Positions 13,879-21,048 of a DNA stretch of 25,773 nt are shown here, piece by piece (position 1 is the stretch's first letter; each line of letters starts with the position of its first letter). This stretch comes from CAZSCF01 sp964636505 (GTDB taxonomy: Bacteria > Patescibacteriota > Minisyncoccia > Moranbacterales > UBA2206): NCBI GenBank assembly GCA_964636505.1, contig CAZWRY010000013.1, positions 1 through 25,773 on the forward strand. The letters are read 5' to 3'. The position numbers and the translations under genes were made by a program. The notes beneath the pieces are model-generated. The model had not been told where the DNA came from. It saw only the letters and a list, made by a program, of their open reading frames with translations, and did not search any database.

Positions 13879-15676
13879 TTTTTTTGTTTTTACTTTTGTT
13901 TAAAAGGTTACGCAATCCCGACAAATCAATATCGCTTTTTTTTCTTTGCGATTTAAATTTTTTCGGTTCAATATGAGATAATTGGGACAATGTCATTGGT
14001 TTTTCTTGCGGAACATGGATTATTCTTTCAGAAGAATCAACCATCTTCTCCATAGTATTACCTTTTAAAGAGTCTTCCTTTTTTGGTAAATTATTTTTCG
14101 TTGCATTACTTCTGGATATGGCCATCATTCTTTGATGGTCTTTCAGACATTCTTTGCAAAAAGTCGGACGACCGGGATCCGGCTTGAAAGGCACCTGAAT
14201 TTTTTCTTCGCAAGTACTGCAAATGGTCTCATAAAACCTTTTTTCCTCTTTTTTAGCATGATCTTTCTGAGGCTCGTTCTTAATTTCCTTCTTAACATCA
14301 GTGGGAATTTCATTTGAAATAACTTTTGGTTCAACTAAAACTTTTTCGGTTTTTATACCGGTTAACTCGCCCTTCTTCTCCCTGATAATTTCTACACCAC
14401 TCCAACGAGAAATCCTGTTCTCCACTTCAGCCCTTGACTTTCCGTATCTCTCTCTTGAGCTGGCAATCACTTTGCTCACATTTTTTTCCGTATCGTTTAG
14501 GTCAATCGGCGGCAAAACTGTCGCCGAAAAAGCATCTCCGGCAATGCCATCAATCATCAATTTCAAATAAATATTAAATTTCGTTAGATTGACAATATCA
14601 TTCATCATGAAGACAGGCTCAAATTCTTTTTCCAAATGCTCCGCATCTTCCGCACCAACTCTGAAGGATACCAGTGTTCCAACATTGCCAAAAACAGCAT
14701 CCCTCACTGTTGAGTTGCCGTCAAAAATAAGCTGATTTATGTATTGATGGGCTAAAATCAAGTTTAGCCTATACTTTCTGGCTTCCGATAAAATATTCGC
14801 AAAAGATTCAGTGGCAAAATTCTGAAACTCATCCACATACAAATAGAAATCTTTTCTTTGCTCCTCAGGAATATCCACTCTTTCCATGGCTGCCAGCTGA
14901 ATTTTAGTTACCAACATTCCGCCCAAAAGGCGCATTGCATCTTCCCCGATACGTCCCTTGGAAAGATTGGCAATCAGAATTTTTTGGCTATTCATAATAT
15001 CATAAAGATCTATGCTGGATTTAGGCTGGCCCACAATATGACGAATAACCGCCGAAGAAAGAAATTGTCCGACTTTGTTCTGAATGGCCGCAACAGCTTC
15101 CTTCCTGAACTTGTCTTCCCATTTGTCAAATTCATTAATCCAAAAAGATTTCACAACCGGATCTTTAATTTTAGGATAAACGCGCTTACGAAAATCTTTA
15201 TCTGACATCATACGATTGACACCTAGCATAGTTGAGCCGGGATAATCCAGAAGAGCCAAAATAGTATTATTCAAGATATACTCCATACGAGCACTCCAAA
15301 CATCCGGCCAGATTTTTTTGAAGACACCCATCATTCCTGACGCCACTAAATTCTTTCTGTCTTCATCTACCGCTTCCAAAATATTAAAGGCAATTGGAAA
15401 ATCTGCATCTGCCGGATTAAAATAAATAACATCGTTTATACGACTGTTGGGGATGGCCTTTAAAAGTTTTTCCGCTGCTTCTCCATGCGGATCAACAAAG
15501 CAAACTCCTTTGCCGCTGCGAATGTCTTGGATGGCCATATTTTCCAAAAGATTGGTTTTACCCATACCGGTTTTTCCAATAACATACATATGACGACGCC
15601 GGTCATCGCTCTTTATTCCAAAAACTCTCTCTTGATTGCGAAAATTGGTTTTAGCAAAAAAATTAATTTCACTCAT
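13865..15676 (-). CDS. VirD4/TraD-like conjugative-type ATPase with C-terminal zinc ribbon
   Basis: The product has 603 residues. The P-loop ATPase domain has Walker A GKTGMGKT (34-41), Walker B FYLYVDEF (277-284) and the downstream motif ILAHQY (307-312), with VCFVDPHGEAAEKL and EARKYRLNLILAHQ as in type IV secretion coupling proteins. Unlike classical VirD4 there is no N-terminal membrane anchor. Residues ~430-485 are a charged linker, then Cys486, Cys489, Cys507 and Cys510 form a zinc ribbon (ICSTCEE ... RPTFCKECLK), and a basic tail follows. The membrane protein upstream is a plausible partner supplying the anchor. The role (DNA transfer, export, or other DNA translocation) is inferred. 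The start codon lies inside a perfect inverted repeat. Confidence 0.85.
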   Translation of the reverse strand: MSEINFFAKTNFRNQERVFGIKSDDRRRHMYVIGKTGMGKTNLLENMAIQDIRSGKGVCFVDPHGEAAEKLLKAIPNSRINDVIYFNPADADFPIAFNILEAVDEDRKNLVASGMMGVFKKIWPDVWSARMEYILNNTILALLDYPGSTMLGVNRMMSDKDFRKRVYPKIKDPVVKSFWINEFDKWEDKFRKEAVAAIQNKVGQFLSSAVIRHIVGQPKSSIDLYDIMNSQKILIANLSKGRIGEDAMRLLGGMLVTKIQLAAMERVDIPEEQRKDFYLYVDEFQNFATESFANILSEARKYRLNLILAHQYINQLIFDGNSTVRDAVFGNVGTLVSFRVGAEDAEHLEKEFEPVFMMNDIVNLTKFNIYLKLMIDGIAGDAFSATVLPPIDLNDTEKNVSKVIASSRERYGKSRAEVENRISRWSGVEIIREKKGELTGIKTEKVLVEPKVISNEIPTDVKKEIKNEPQKDHAKKEEKRFYETICSTCEEKIQVPFKPDPGRPTFCKECLKDHQRMMAISRSNATKNNLPKKEDSLKGNTMEKMVDSSERIIHVPQEKPMTLSQLSHIEPKKFKSQRKKSDIDLSGLRNLLNKSKNKKNDSK

Positions 15677-15699
15677 TTAAGCTTGTTTAAATGAGTGAA
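15668..15699 (-). promoter_or_regulatory. 13-bp perfect inverted repeat over the ATPase start codon
   Basis: TTCACTCATTTAA (15668-15680) and TTAAATGAGTGAA (15687-15699) are exact complements with a 6-nt loop. On the minus strand the second arm contains the ATG of the VirD4-like gene (15674-15676), and a TTTTTTT run follows inside the coding sequence. The transcript could fold and hide the start codon, or end early. As DNA it could be an operator. Confidence 0.6.
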
Positions 15700-15701
15700 G
15701 T

Positions 15702-15723
15702 TATCCCGAGCGAATTTGAGAGA
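15702..15723. repeat. half-copy of the dispersed TCCCGAGC-type repeat
   Basis: TTATCCCGAGCGAATTTGAG followed by AGAT matches the general form TNNTCCCGAGC...GAGNGAT seen at 2281-2305. The position just upstream of the ATPase gene and its inverted repeat suggests a decayed repeat insertion in the 15677-15786 gap. Confidence 0.35.
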
Positions 15724-15786
15724 TATCAAACTTACTCAAAAATAATCTCACTCACTTTTTTATAATACAAAATATTGGTAGGAGGG

Positions 15787-17049
15787 TTATTGCACTGGTA
15801 AATTATACGGCGCTGTGCCGGTCTTGGCTCCCACTCGAGAAATAGCGGGCGCCTTAACATTCATATCCGGAAAATGATAAACCGTAGCCAATTCGGAAGT
15901 TGAAAGGACAAACTTGACTCCGTCAGGATCCCTGTCCCGATAACGTCTGTAAATTTTTCTCTTTCTATAATCAGCTCTCTTGTCCACAGAGACATAGTAA
16001 GCAAAAGTTTTGGAAATATTATTCGGCTGGAAACTGTTCAAATTTAAACTGTTAAACTGCCTCAAGGCGCCAAAAAATCCGGTTATATGACTCATATTGA
16101 ACCCTTCTTTTTTCCCTACATAAATGAGCCGCATCTTTGTCTGAAACATGTTTTTGGTCAAATTGTCTTCTATGGCTTTTAGCTGTTCTTTTTCTCCGGG
16201 TGTTAATCTGAATTCTAGAGGCTGATCTTCTTTTTTAGCACTGGACGGATATTCAACGGTGGAAACAAAGCCTTCTGGCAAATGAGTAACCACTTCGGTC
16301 ATATGGTCAATTACTCCTTTTTTCTTGTCATTTGCACGACCAGCTAATTTTTCTATGATTTTCATTTCATCTTTTTTCCATTTTTCTTCCAGAGGCTTAA
16401 CAATAAATTGAAGACACATATTTTGACCTGGAGGCAGATTACCAAAAAGTTCGATAAATGATGCCAAGGGATCAATCATGGTACCGGTAATATCCTCCTC
16501 AAAATGTTCATAAGTTCTGATTGGGTAGGCATCTGGCATAACCAATTCCATATCCGCCCCCCAAAGTTGCCAATACTTATTTGGAACAACTTTAGGTAAT
16601 TTTTGCATATAATCTTCTACTTCGAAAATTTCTGCCTCCGGATATTGAGCATAAATATTAGCTTCAATCATATTTCTAAGTCTCTTCTGCGTTCTGATAT
16701 AGTAATGCACCTCACCTCCCAAACTCACTAATTCAAAACTGAAGCTATCGTTTTGCCTGCCTACTAAAAAATCTTTAAAAGCATTATTAGTTTCCATAAC
16801 TCCGGCCAAGCCATGAAAAATTGACTCCATTGGTTTGGGACCTTTTTCCAGGTTTTTAGGCGGGATTATTTCCAGCATCGTCCATTGCAAAGATTTTAGC
16901 CAAGAATTTTTTGAATAAGCAATCACAAAATCCATCCAAAGAATTTTAAAACCAAAATACAAAACAGGCGGAAGAAGAATCCACCAAAATTTAAACATTG
17001 CCAAAAAGATAACCCGATATGAACTAAAAATTTCTTGTATGCTGTCCAT
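15787..17049 (-). CDS. membrane protein partner of the VirD4-like ATPase (uncharacterised family)
   Basis: The product has 420 residues. One long or two short hydrophobic helices lie near the N-terminus (YRVIFLAMFKFWWILLPPVL, YFGFKILWMDFVIAY). The soluble body has ETNNAFKDFLVGRQNDSFSF, VSLGGEVHYYIRTQKRLRNM, AQYPEAEIFEVEDY, PLASFIELFGNLPPGQ and FVLSTSELATVYHFPDM. No catalytic motif is evident. From memory this resembles a Patescibacteria family annotated DUF8128, often next to a VirD4-like ATPase; I cannot verify this. A TTG start at 17070 is possible, but the ATG at 17049 is preferred. It is separated from the ATPase gene by 110 bp containing a repeat remnant. Confidence 0.75.
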   Translation of the reverse strand: MDSIQEIFSSYRVIFLAMFKFWWILLPPVLYFGFKILWMDFVIAYSKNSWLKSLQWTMLEIIPPKNLEKGPKPMESIFHGLAGVMETNNAFKDFLVGRQNDSFSFELVSLGGEVHYYIRTQKRLRNMIEANIYAQYPEAEIFEVEDYMQKLPKVVPNKYWQLWGADMELVMPDAYPIRTYEHFEEDITGTMIDPLASFIELFGNLPPGQNMCLQFIVKPLEEKWKKDEMKIIEKLAGRANDKKKGVIDHMTEVVTHLPEGFVSTVEYPSSAKKEDQPLEFRLTPGEKEQLKAIEDNLTKNMFQTKMRLIYVGKKEGFNMSHITGFFGALRQFNSLNLNSFQPNNISKTFAYYVSVDKRADYRKRKIYRRYRDRDPDGVKFVLSTSELATVYHFPDMNVKAPAISRVGAKTGTAPYNLPVQ

Positions 17050-17126
17050 TAAATTTCTTAATTCAAGCAAAGGTTCTTGCTGGAATTAATTTTTTATTTT
17101 TACTCCCTCAACTGTATTAAAAATTT

Positions 17127-18209
17127 TTAAGCTTTTTTGGATGCATTTTTCAAAAAATACAGACCCTTTTCCTTGAAAAAAAATTGATTGTTACCTAAGT
17201 TTATCATGATAGTTGCTTTTTTCACTTTTCTGCTTTTCATTACCTGCCTTAGAATCTCATTCTTAGCTAAAGGCTTGCCACTTTTTTTAAAAATTTCTTC
17301 TAAAACATCTTTGACGGTTCCATCAGCATAACCCCATTCTCTAAGGGCATAAATCCCTCTGCCGATTAAAACAAATTTTTCGTTTTTTATCAGTTCATTG
17401 TGAATTGTCTGCGGATGCGCCTTTTTCTTGCTAAGGCCAACCTCGTCCATAATTCTGGCCATCTCCATGAAGTGCAACGGCTTTTTCTTTTCTTTTAAGA
17501 CTGAATATATCTTTTCCCTGGTGCCTTTCGGATTGACTTCCGCCCAATTTGAAAGCCCCCATTTTCCAAAGCTGTTTTTTTCTATTTTTTTTGAAATAGA
17601 TAAATAATCTAAAACTTCTGAAGCAGGAATATTTTTTTCAATTTTCTTGATTATTTTTTCAATAATTTCTCTATCGTTTAAAAGAGTTTTTTCTTTTTCT
17701 AGAACTTCCTTCGCAACCTGATTCACGATACCAGCATATTCAATGGCCTCTTTTTTTGTAGCCAAAGATTCTTTAACTTCTTCGCTTTCAACTTTAAAAA
17801 TTTTATCCGAAAAAGCGGACAAAAACACCAGAGCCTTGGCTTCTTTTTTATTTTCACCTGCCATTTTTTTTACCAGCTCTGACTTTTTAATTATACCAGA
17901 TTTTTCATTAATTGTAAAAAGAAGCTTGCTTTCGGTTTTTTTAAAATTAAAACTACTTCTTTTTTTAAGAATTTTCTTATTCGTATCCGCAATTATTTGA
18001 CGTATTCTTTCTCTGGTTATTCCATAGTCTTTACCGATTTTTTCCAAAGTTTCTTCTTCGCCACTAAAAAGTCCGAATCTTTTTTGAGCTATTTCTCGGG
18101 CTCTTTCCGGCAGATCGGCTAAAAGCTCTAGAGATACATCCAAAAATTCCGATTTGGCATTTATCACAGACTCTTTTTCTAGTTTTCCGTTATTGCTATT
18201 TTTTGCCAT
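17127..18209 (-). CDS. sigma-70 region 4-like / HARE-HTH transcriptional regulator
   Basis: The product has 360 residues. The N-terminal ~35-95 is a sigma region-4 helix-turn-helix: LPERAREIAQKRFGLFSGEE, TLEKIGKDYGITRERIRQII. It lacks sigma region 2, so it cannot be an ordinary sigma factor. The middle is Lys/Glu-rich helix. Near 230-295 is a HARE-HTH module (GTREKIYSVLKEKKKPLHFM, PQTIHNELIKNEKFVLIGRG, IYALREWGY), a fold also found in the RNA polymerase delta subunit. A final winged-helix-like part (PLAKNEILRQVMKSRKVKKA) follows. It probably binds promoter DNA and RNA polymerase. It has a strong own promoter and sits just upstream of the membrane-protein/ATPase pair. Confidence 0.8.
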   Translation of the reverse strand: MAKNSNNGKLEKESVINAKSEFLDVSLELLADLPERAREIAQKRFGLFSGEEETLEKIGKDYGITRERIRQIIADTNKKILKKRSSFNFKKTESKLLFTINEKSGIIKKSELVKKMAGENKKEAKALVFLSAFSDKIFKVESEEVKESLATKKEAIEYAGIVNQVAKEVLEKEKTLLNDREIIEKIIKKIEKNIPASEVLDYLSISKKIEKNSFGKWGLSNWAEVNPKGTREKIYSVLKEKKKPLHFMEMARIMDEVGLSKKKAHPQTIHNELIKNEKFVLIGRGIYALREWGYADGTVKDVLEEIFKKSGKPLAKNEILRQVMKSRKVKKATIMINLGNNQFFFKEKGLYFLKNASKKA

Positions 18210-18237
18210 ATTTTTAACTGTTTTTTTAGGTCGCGTA

Positions 18238-18267
18238 ATATTACCACATAACCTATATTTTTGTCAA
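18238..18267 (-). promoter_or_regulatory. strong promoter of the sigma-4/HARE gene
   Basis: On the minus strand, a perfect -35 TTGACA (18262-18267), an 18-bp spacer and the -10 TAATAT (18238-18243) with an extended TGG before it. It lies about 30 bp upstream of the ATG at 18209. Confidence 0.75.
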
Positions 18268-18461
18268 CCCCAGATTATTTTGAACCCCCCCCAAAAAAAA
18301 ATAATTGTTTTCTAATCTGATATTCTTTTCGTTTTTATTAGATGGTTTAGGATTAAATGTTTTTTGCGCCTTCAGCACATTGCTAACTTAGTGCAAAACT
18401 AAGCCCTGATCCCTCATCTTTTATAATTTAGATTTTATTTCCCACAGTTCCCAAGAAAAAT
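18268..18461. other. intergenic stretch between mltG terminator and sigma-4 gene promoter
   Basis: No gene is seen. It contains a run of eight C followed by nine A on the plus strand (18285-18301) and a small hairpin CTTAG/CTAAG (18389-18405). No tRNA fold or other promoter was found. Confidence 0.5.
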
Positions 18462-18496
18462 AAAAAAACCTCAGCAATCCAAAGGATTTGAGGTTT
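18462..18496 (-). terminator. intrinsic terminator after mltG
   Basis: On the minus strand, the stem AAACCTCA/TGAGGTTT (18489-18496 with 18466-18473) has an inner AATCC/GGATT stem and is followed by TTTTTTT ending at 18462. It lies about 20 bp past the mltG stop. It is the strongest terminator in the window. Confidence 0.88.
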
Positions 18497-18517
18497 CATG
18501 TTTTTTATATATGTTAT

Positions 18518-19528
18518 TTACAGGCCATACTTCACTTTATTCGCCACGTGTTCATCGTATGTCCTGGAAAAAACGGTTTTTCCAGTTTCCGGGTCACTCA
18601 AAAAATAATTAAAATTTGAATCCTTGGGATAAATGGAAGCCCTGATAGCAGAAAGTCCGGGATTACAAATAGGTCCAGGCGGTAAACCCCTATTGAGGTA
18701 AGTGTTGAAAGGAGAAGTTGTTTGAATATCTTCGTATGAATATTGTTTCTTATTTTCCCCTAAAACATAGGCTAGAGTTGCACAACTTTGCAAAGCTTGT
18801 CCGTTCTTTATTCTATCCCAAAATATTCCGCTGGCAATTTCCCTGTCGCTATCACTTCTAACCTCCTTTTCTAAAATACTAGCCATAATAATTGTATCTA
18901 AAATGGAAATATTTCTTCTGGCTAAGTCTTCCCTCGCGGCAACGGAAAATTGGGTGTTAAAATCGCCTAGCATTTTTACGATAATGTTTTCAGCACTTTC
19001 GTCTTTTTTAAAAAAATAAGTGTCCGGGAAAAGAAAACCTTCCAAGTTTTTTATTTTCGGATCTTGTAGAAAATTATATTTTTCTTTAAGGGTAAGAGGG
19101 TTATTGACTATTTCCAGAAAAGCTTCTCCGTCAAGGCCGTTTTCAGATAGCCTTTTGGCCATTTTTTTACTATCCCATCCCTCCGGAAAAGTTAATTTAA
19201 TAGAATCTTCTTTTTTTTGCGTTATAGCCATGGCTATCTCCGGGATCGTCATCTCCCCATTCAGGTCGTATTTTCCGGGTAAAATTTTATCCAGAAGATC
19301 TTGTTTCCTCAAATAGTATAAGAAGTACCACTTACCCGGAATTAATTCATCTTTTGCCAAATTAACAGCCACGGCAGAACTGCTTTCGCCTTTTACAATT
19401 TCAAACATCTTCGCAACATTCTTATTCCCTTTTGAAAAATATATCTTTGAACGCAAATAAAAAATCCCCCCGAGGGACAGCACTGCAATAAGGGCTAAAA
19501 CTAAAAGAAATTTATATTTTTTTTCCAT
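18518..19528 (-). CDS. mltG: endolytic transglycosylase MltG (YceG family)
   Basis: The product has 336 residues. One N-terminal membrane helix (about 7-25, FLLVLALIAVLSLGGIFYL) precedes a LysM-like part (VKGESSSAVAVNLAKDELIP) and the YceG domain: FPDTYFFKK, IIMASILEKEVRSD with the predicted catalytic Glu220, and the conserved TSPFNTYLNRGLPPGPICNP. MltG cleaves nascent glycan strands near the membrane and is thought to end chain growth, so this cell makes peptidoglycan. The ATG at 19528 is preferred over the adjacent TTG at 19531. It lies 8 bp after pcm, so they are co-transcribed, and ends at a strong terminator. Confidence 0.94.
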   Translation of the reverse strand: MEKKYKFLLVLALIAVLSLGGIFYLRSKIYFSKGNKNVAKMFEIVKGESSSAVAVNLAKDELIPGKWYFLYYLRKQDLLDKILPGKYDLNGEMTIPEIAMAITQKKEDSIKLTFPEGWDSKKMAKRLSENGLDGEAFLEIVNNPLTLKEKYNFLQDPKIKNLEGFLFPDTYFFKKDESAENIIVKMLGDFNTQFSVAAREDLARRNISILDTIIMASILEKEVRSDSDREIASGIFWDRIKNGQALQSCATLAYVLGENKKQYSYEDIQTTSPFNTYLNRGLPPGPICNPGLSAIRASIYPKDSNFNYFLSDPETGKTVFSRTYDEHVANKVKYGL

Positions 19529-19536
19529 CAAAATTT

Positions 19537-20157
19537 TTAGTTTAAAATTAAAGGTACAAAATTGAAACCAGGAAATTCTTCTTGGGAAAAAAGATTTTCA
19601 TTTTTCTTTTCCACAAAAATAATACTGTTTTTAATCGGAATAACCATAATCCCGCCGACCTTAAGCTGATCAATAAGTTCTTGCGGAATTTCAGGCGCAG
19701 AAGCGGAAACAAGAATTCTGTCATAAGGTGCTTTCTCGGGAAAACCGAGAATTTTATTTTGAGCTTCATGAAATTCGGCAATTCCTTTTTTAACAAAACC
19801 GTATTTGTCCACATTCCTTTTGCCCATTTCCACAAGCTCCTTTATCCTTTCAACTGCGATGACTTTGCCCTGATTGCCAACAATATACGCCAGCAGTGCT
19901 GTTGACCATCCGGAACCACTGCCAACATCTAAAATTTTTTGTCCTTCTTGGGGATTTAAAAGTTCTAGCATAAACGCCAGGGTTAGCGGCTGAGATATTG
20001 TTTGCCCAAAACCTATGGGCAAGGCGATGTTAGCATCTGACTGTAATTCCATTTCACCAGGGACAAACTCAATTCTGCCTATTTCAAAAAAGGCCTCAAT
20101 AATTTTATCGGTTTTAAGATAGCCTTGGTTAATTAAGTCATTAACTACTTTACTCAT
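19537..20157 (-). CDS. pcm: protein-L-isoaspartate O-methyltransferase
   Basis: The product has 206 residues, normal for the family. The SAM-binding motif I is ILDVGSGSGWSTALLAYIVG (75-94). Upstream is GFGQTISQPLTLAFMLELL, a PCMT hallmark. Downstream are VIAVERIKELVEMGKRNV, PYDRILVSASAPEIPQELID and LKVGGIMVIPI. It methylates isoaspartyl residues to start repair of aged proteins. It is in a unit with yjbQ-like upstream (13-bp gap) and mltG downstream. Confidence 0.93.
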   Translation of the reverse strand: MSKVVNDLINQGYLKTDKIIEAFFEIGRIEFVPGEMELQSDANIALPIGFGQTISQPLTLAFMLELLNPQEGQKILDVGSGSGWSTALLAYIVGNQGKVIAVERIKELVEMGKRNVDKYGFVKKGIAEFHEAQNKILGFPEKAPYDRILVSASAPEIPQELIDQLKVGGIMVIPIKNSIIFVEKKNENLFSQEEFPGFNFVPLILN

Positions 20158-20170
20158 CTTTTTTTCAAAA

Positions 20171-20611
20171 CTATGCCCCCATGACTTGAATGATAACTTC
20201 CCTTTTTCTGGCTCCGTCCATTTCGGCCAAAAAAATATTTTGTCTTTCGGTAATCAGCATTTTGCCCCCTTCCAAGGGAATGTTTTCGCTTGTCCTTAGA
20301 AGCATTGTTTTACAGTGAGAATGGCCGTTACTTCTTCCATCAGAGATATGGCCTTTTTTAATTTCAAACAAATCATGCGAATATCTGTCGCCCAAAGGAA
20401 CCGTCCGATACAAAAGCCGCATGAAATCCTGAAGCAGCATCGGTTCATTGTGGTTTATGATTATCCCGGCAGTGGTATGCGGAGAAAAAACCAGAACTTG
20501 TCCTTCGCGAATACCGGAATTTTCCACGATTTCTTCAATCTTATCGGTAATATCAATGAATTCTATTTGGCTTTTGCTGTTTATTTTTATTTTTTTTCTG
20601 TATATTTTCAT
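20171..20611 (-). CDS. YjbQ/UPF0047 family protein
   Basis: The product has 146 residues, about family length. Recognised by VLVFSPHTTAGIIINHNEP, GHISDGRSNGHSHCKTMLL and GKMLITERQNIFLAEMDGAR, which carry the conserved His and Asp residues of the fold. Members have been annotated as secondary thiamine-phosphate synthase, and the physiological role is unclear. No other thiamine gene is in the window. The gap to trxA upstream is 62 bp without a clear promoter. Confidence 0.88.
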   Translation of the reverse strand: MKIYRKKIKINSKSQIEFIDITDKIEEIVENSGIREGQVLVFSPHTTAGIIINHNEPMLLQDFMRLLYRTVPLGDRYSHDLFEIKKGHISDGRSNGHSHCKTMLLRTSENIPLEGGKMLITERQNIFLAEMDGARKREVIIQVMGA

Positions 20612-20673
20612 TTTTTTAGCAAGATTTCTGAGCCTGTCTTACAAGTCTATTTTACCACCAGTCCCCTTTTTCA

Positions 20674-20994
20674 TCAAGCGACATATTTTTCCAGCTCTCT
20701 TTTCAAAATTTCCTTGCCTTGAGCTCCGACAAATTCACTCTGAACCTTTCCTCCTTTAAATATCTTTATTGAAGGAATTGACATTACTTCATATAGAGAT
20801 GCTGTTTCTGAATTTTCATCCACATTTATTTTAGCAAATTTAATTTTATCCTTGAATTCTGCGGCCAATTCATCAATAATCGGCCCCATCATCAAACAAG
20901 GACCGCACCAAGGCGCCCAAAAATCAACAAGAACCGCTTTTTCACTGTCAATCACATCTTTTTTAAAACTCTGATCGGTTATTTCATAGACCAT
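20674..20994 (-). CDS. trxA: thioredoxin
   Basis: The product has 106 residues with the active-site WAPWCGPC (Cys30, Cys33), the buried Asp in VLVDFWAPW, the cis-Pro motif VMSIPSIKIFKGG and the usual FAKINVDENSE strand. It is a cytoplasmic disulfide reductase. The neighbouring upstream gene is a glutaredoxin-like/CcdA fusion, so it may pass electrons through CcdA to the cell exterior. A TATAAT at 21026-21031 suggests its own promoter. Confidence 0.95.
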   Translation of the reverse strand: MVYEITDQSFKKDVIDSEKAVLVDFWAPWCGPCLMMGPIIDELAAEFKDKIKFAKINVDENSETASLYEVMSIPSIKIFKGGKVQSEFVGAQGKEILKRELEKYVA

Positions 20995-21025
20995 ATTTTT
21001 AGACTTTAAAAAATTATTATTGTTA

Positions 21026-21031
21026 ATTATA
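21026..21031 (-). promoter_or_regulatory. possible -10 of trxA
   Basis: A perfect TATAAT on the minus strand, 31 bp upstream of the trxA ATG. The best -35 at 17 bp is only TTTTAA, so confidence is low. Confidence 0.35.
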
Positions 21032-21048
21032 ATATATTTCCGACTTAA

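Noticed and set aside
18389..18405. CTTAG-tgcaaaa-CTAAG hairpin as a terminator or small RNA
   Set aside because: The stem is only five pairs, has no U run, and no promoter points into it.
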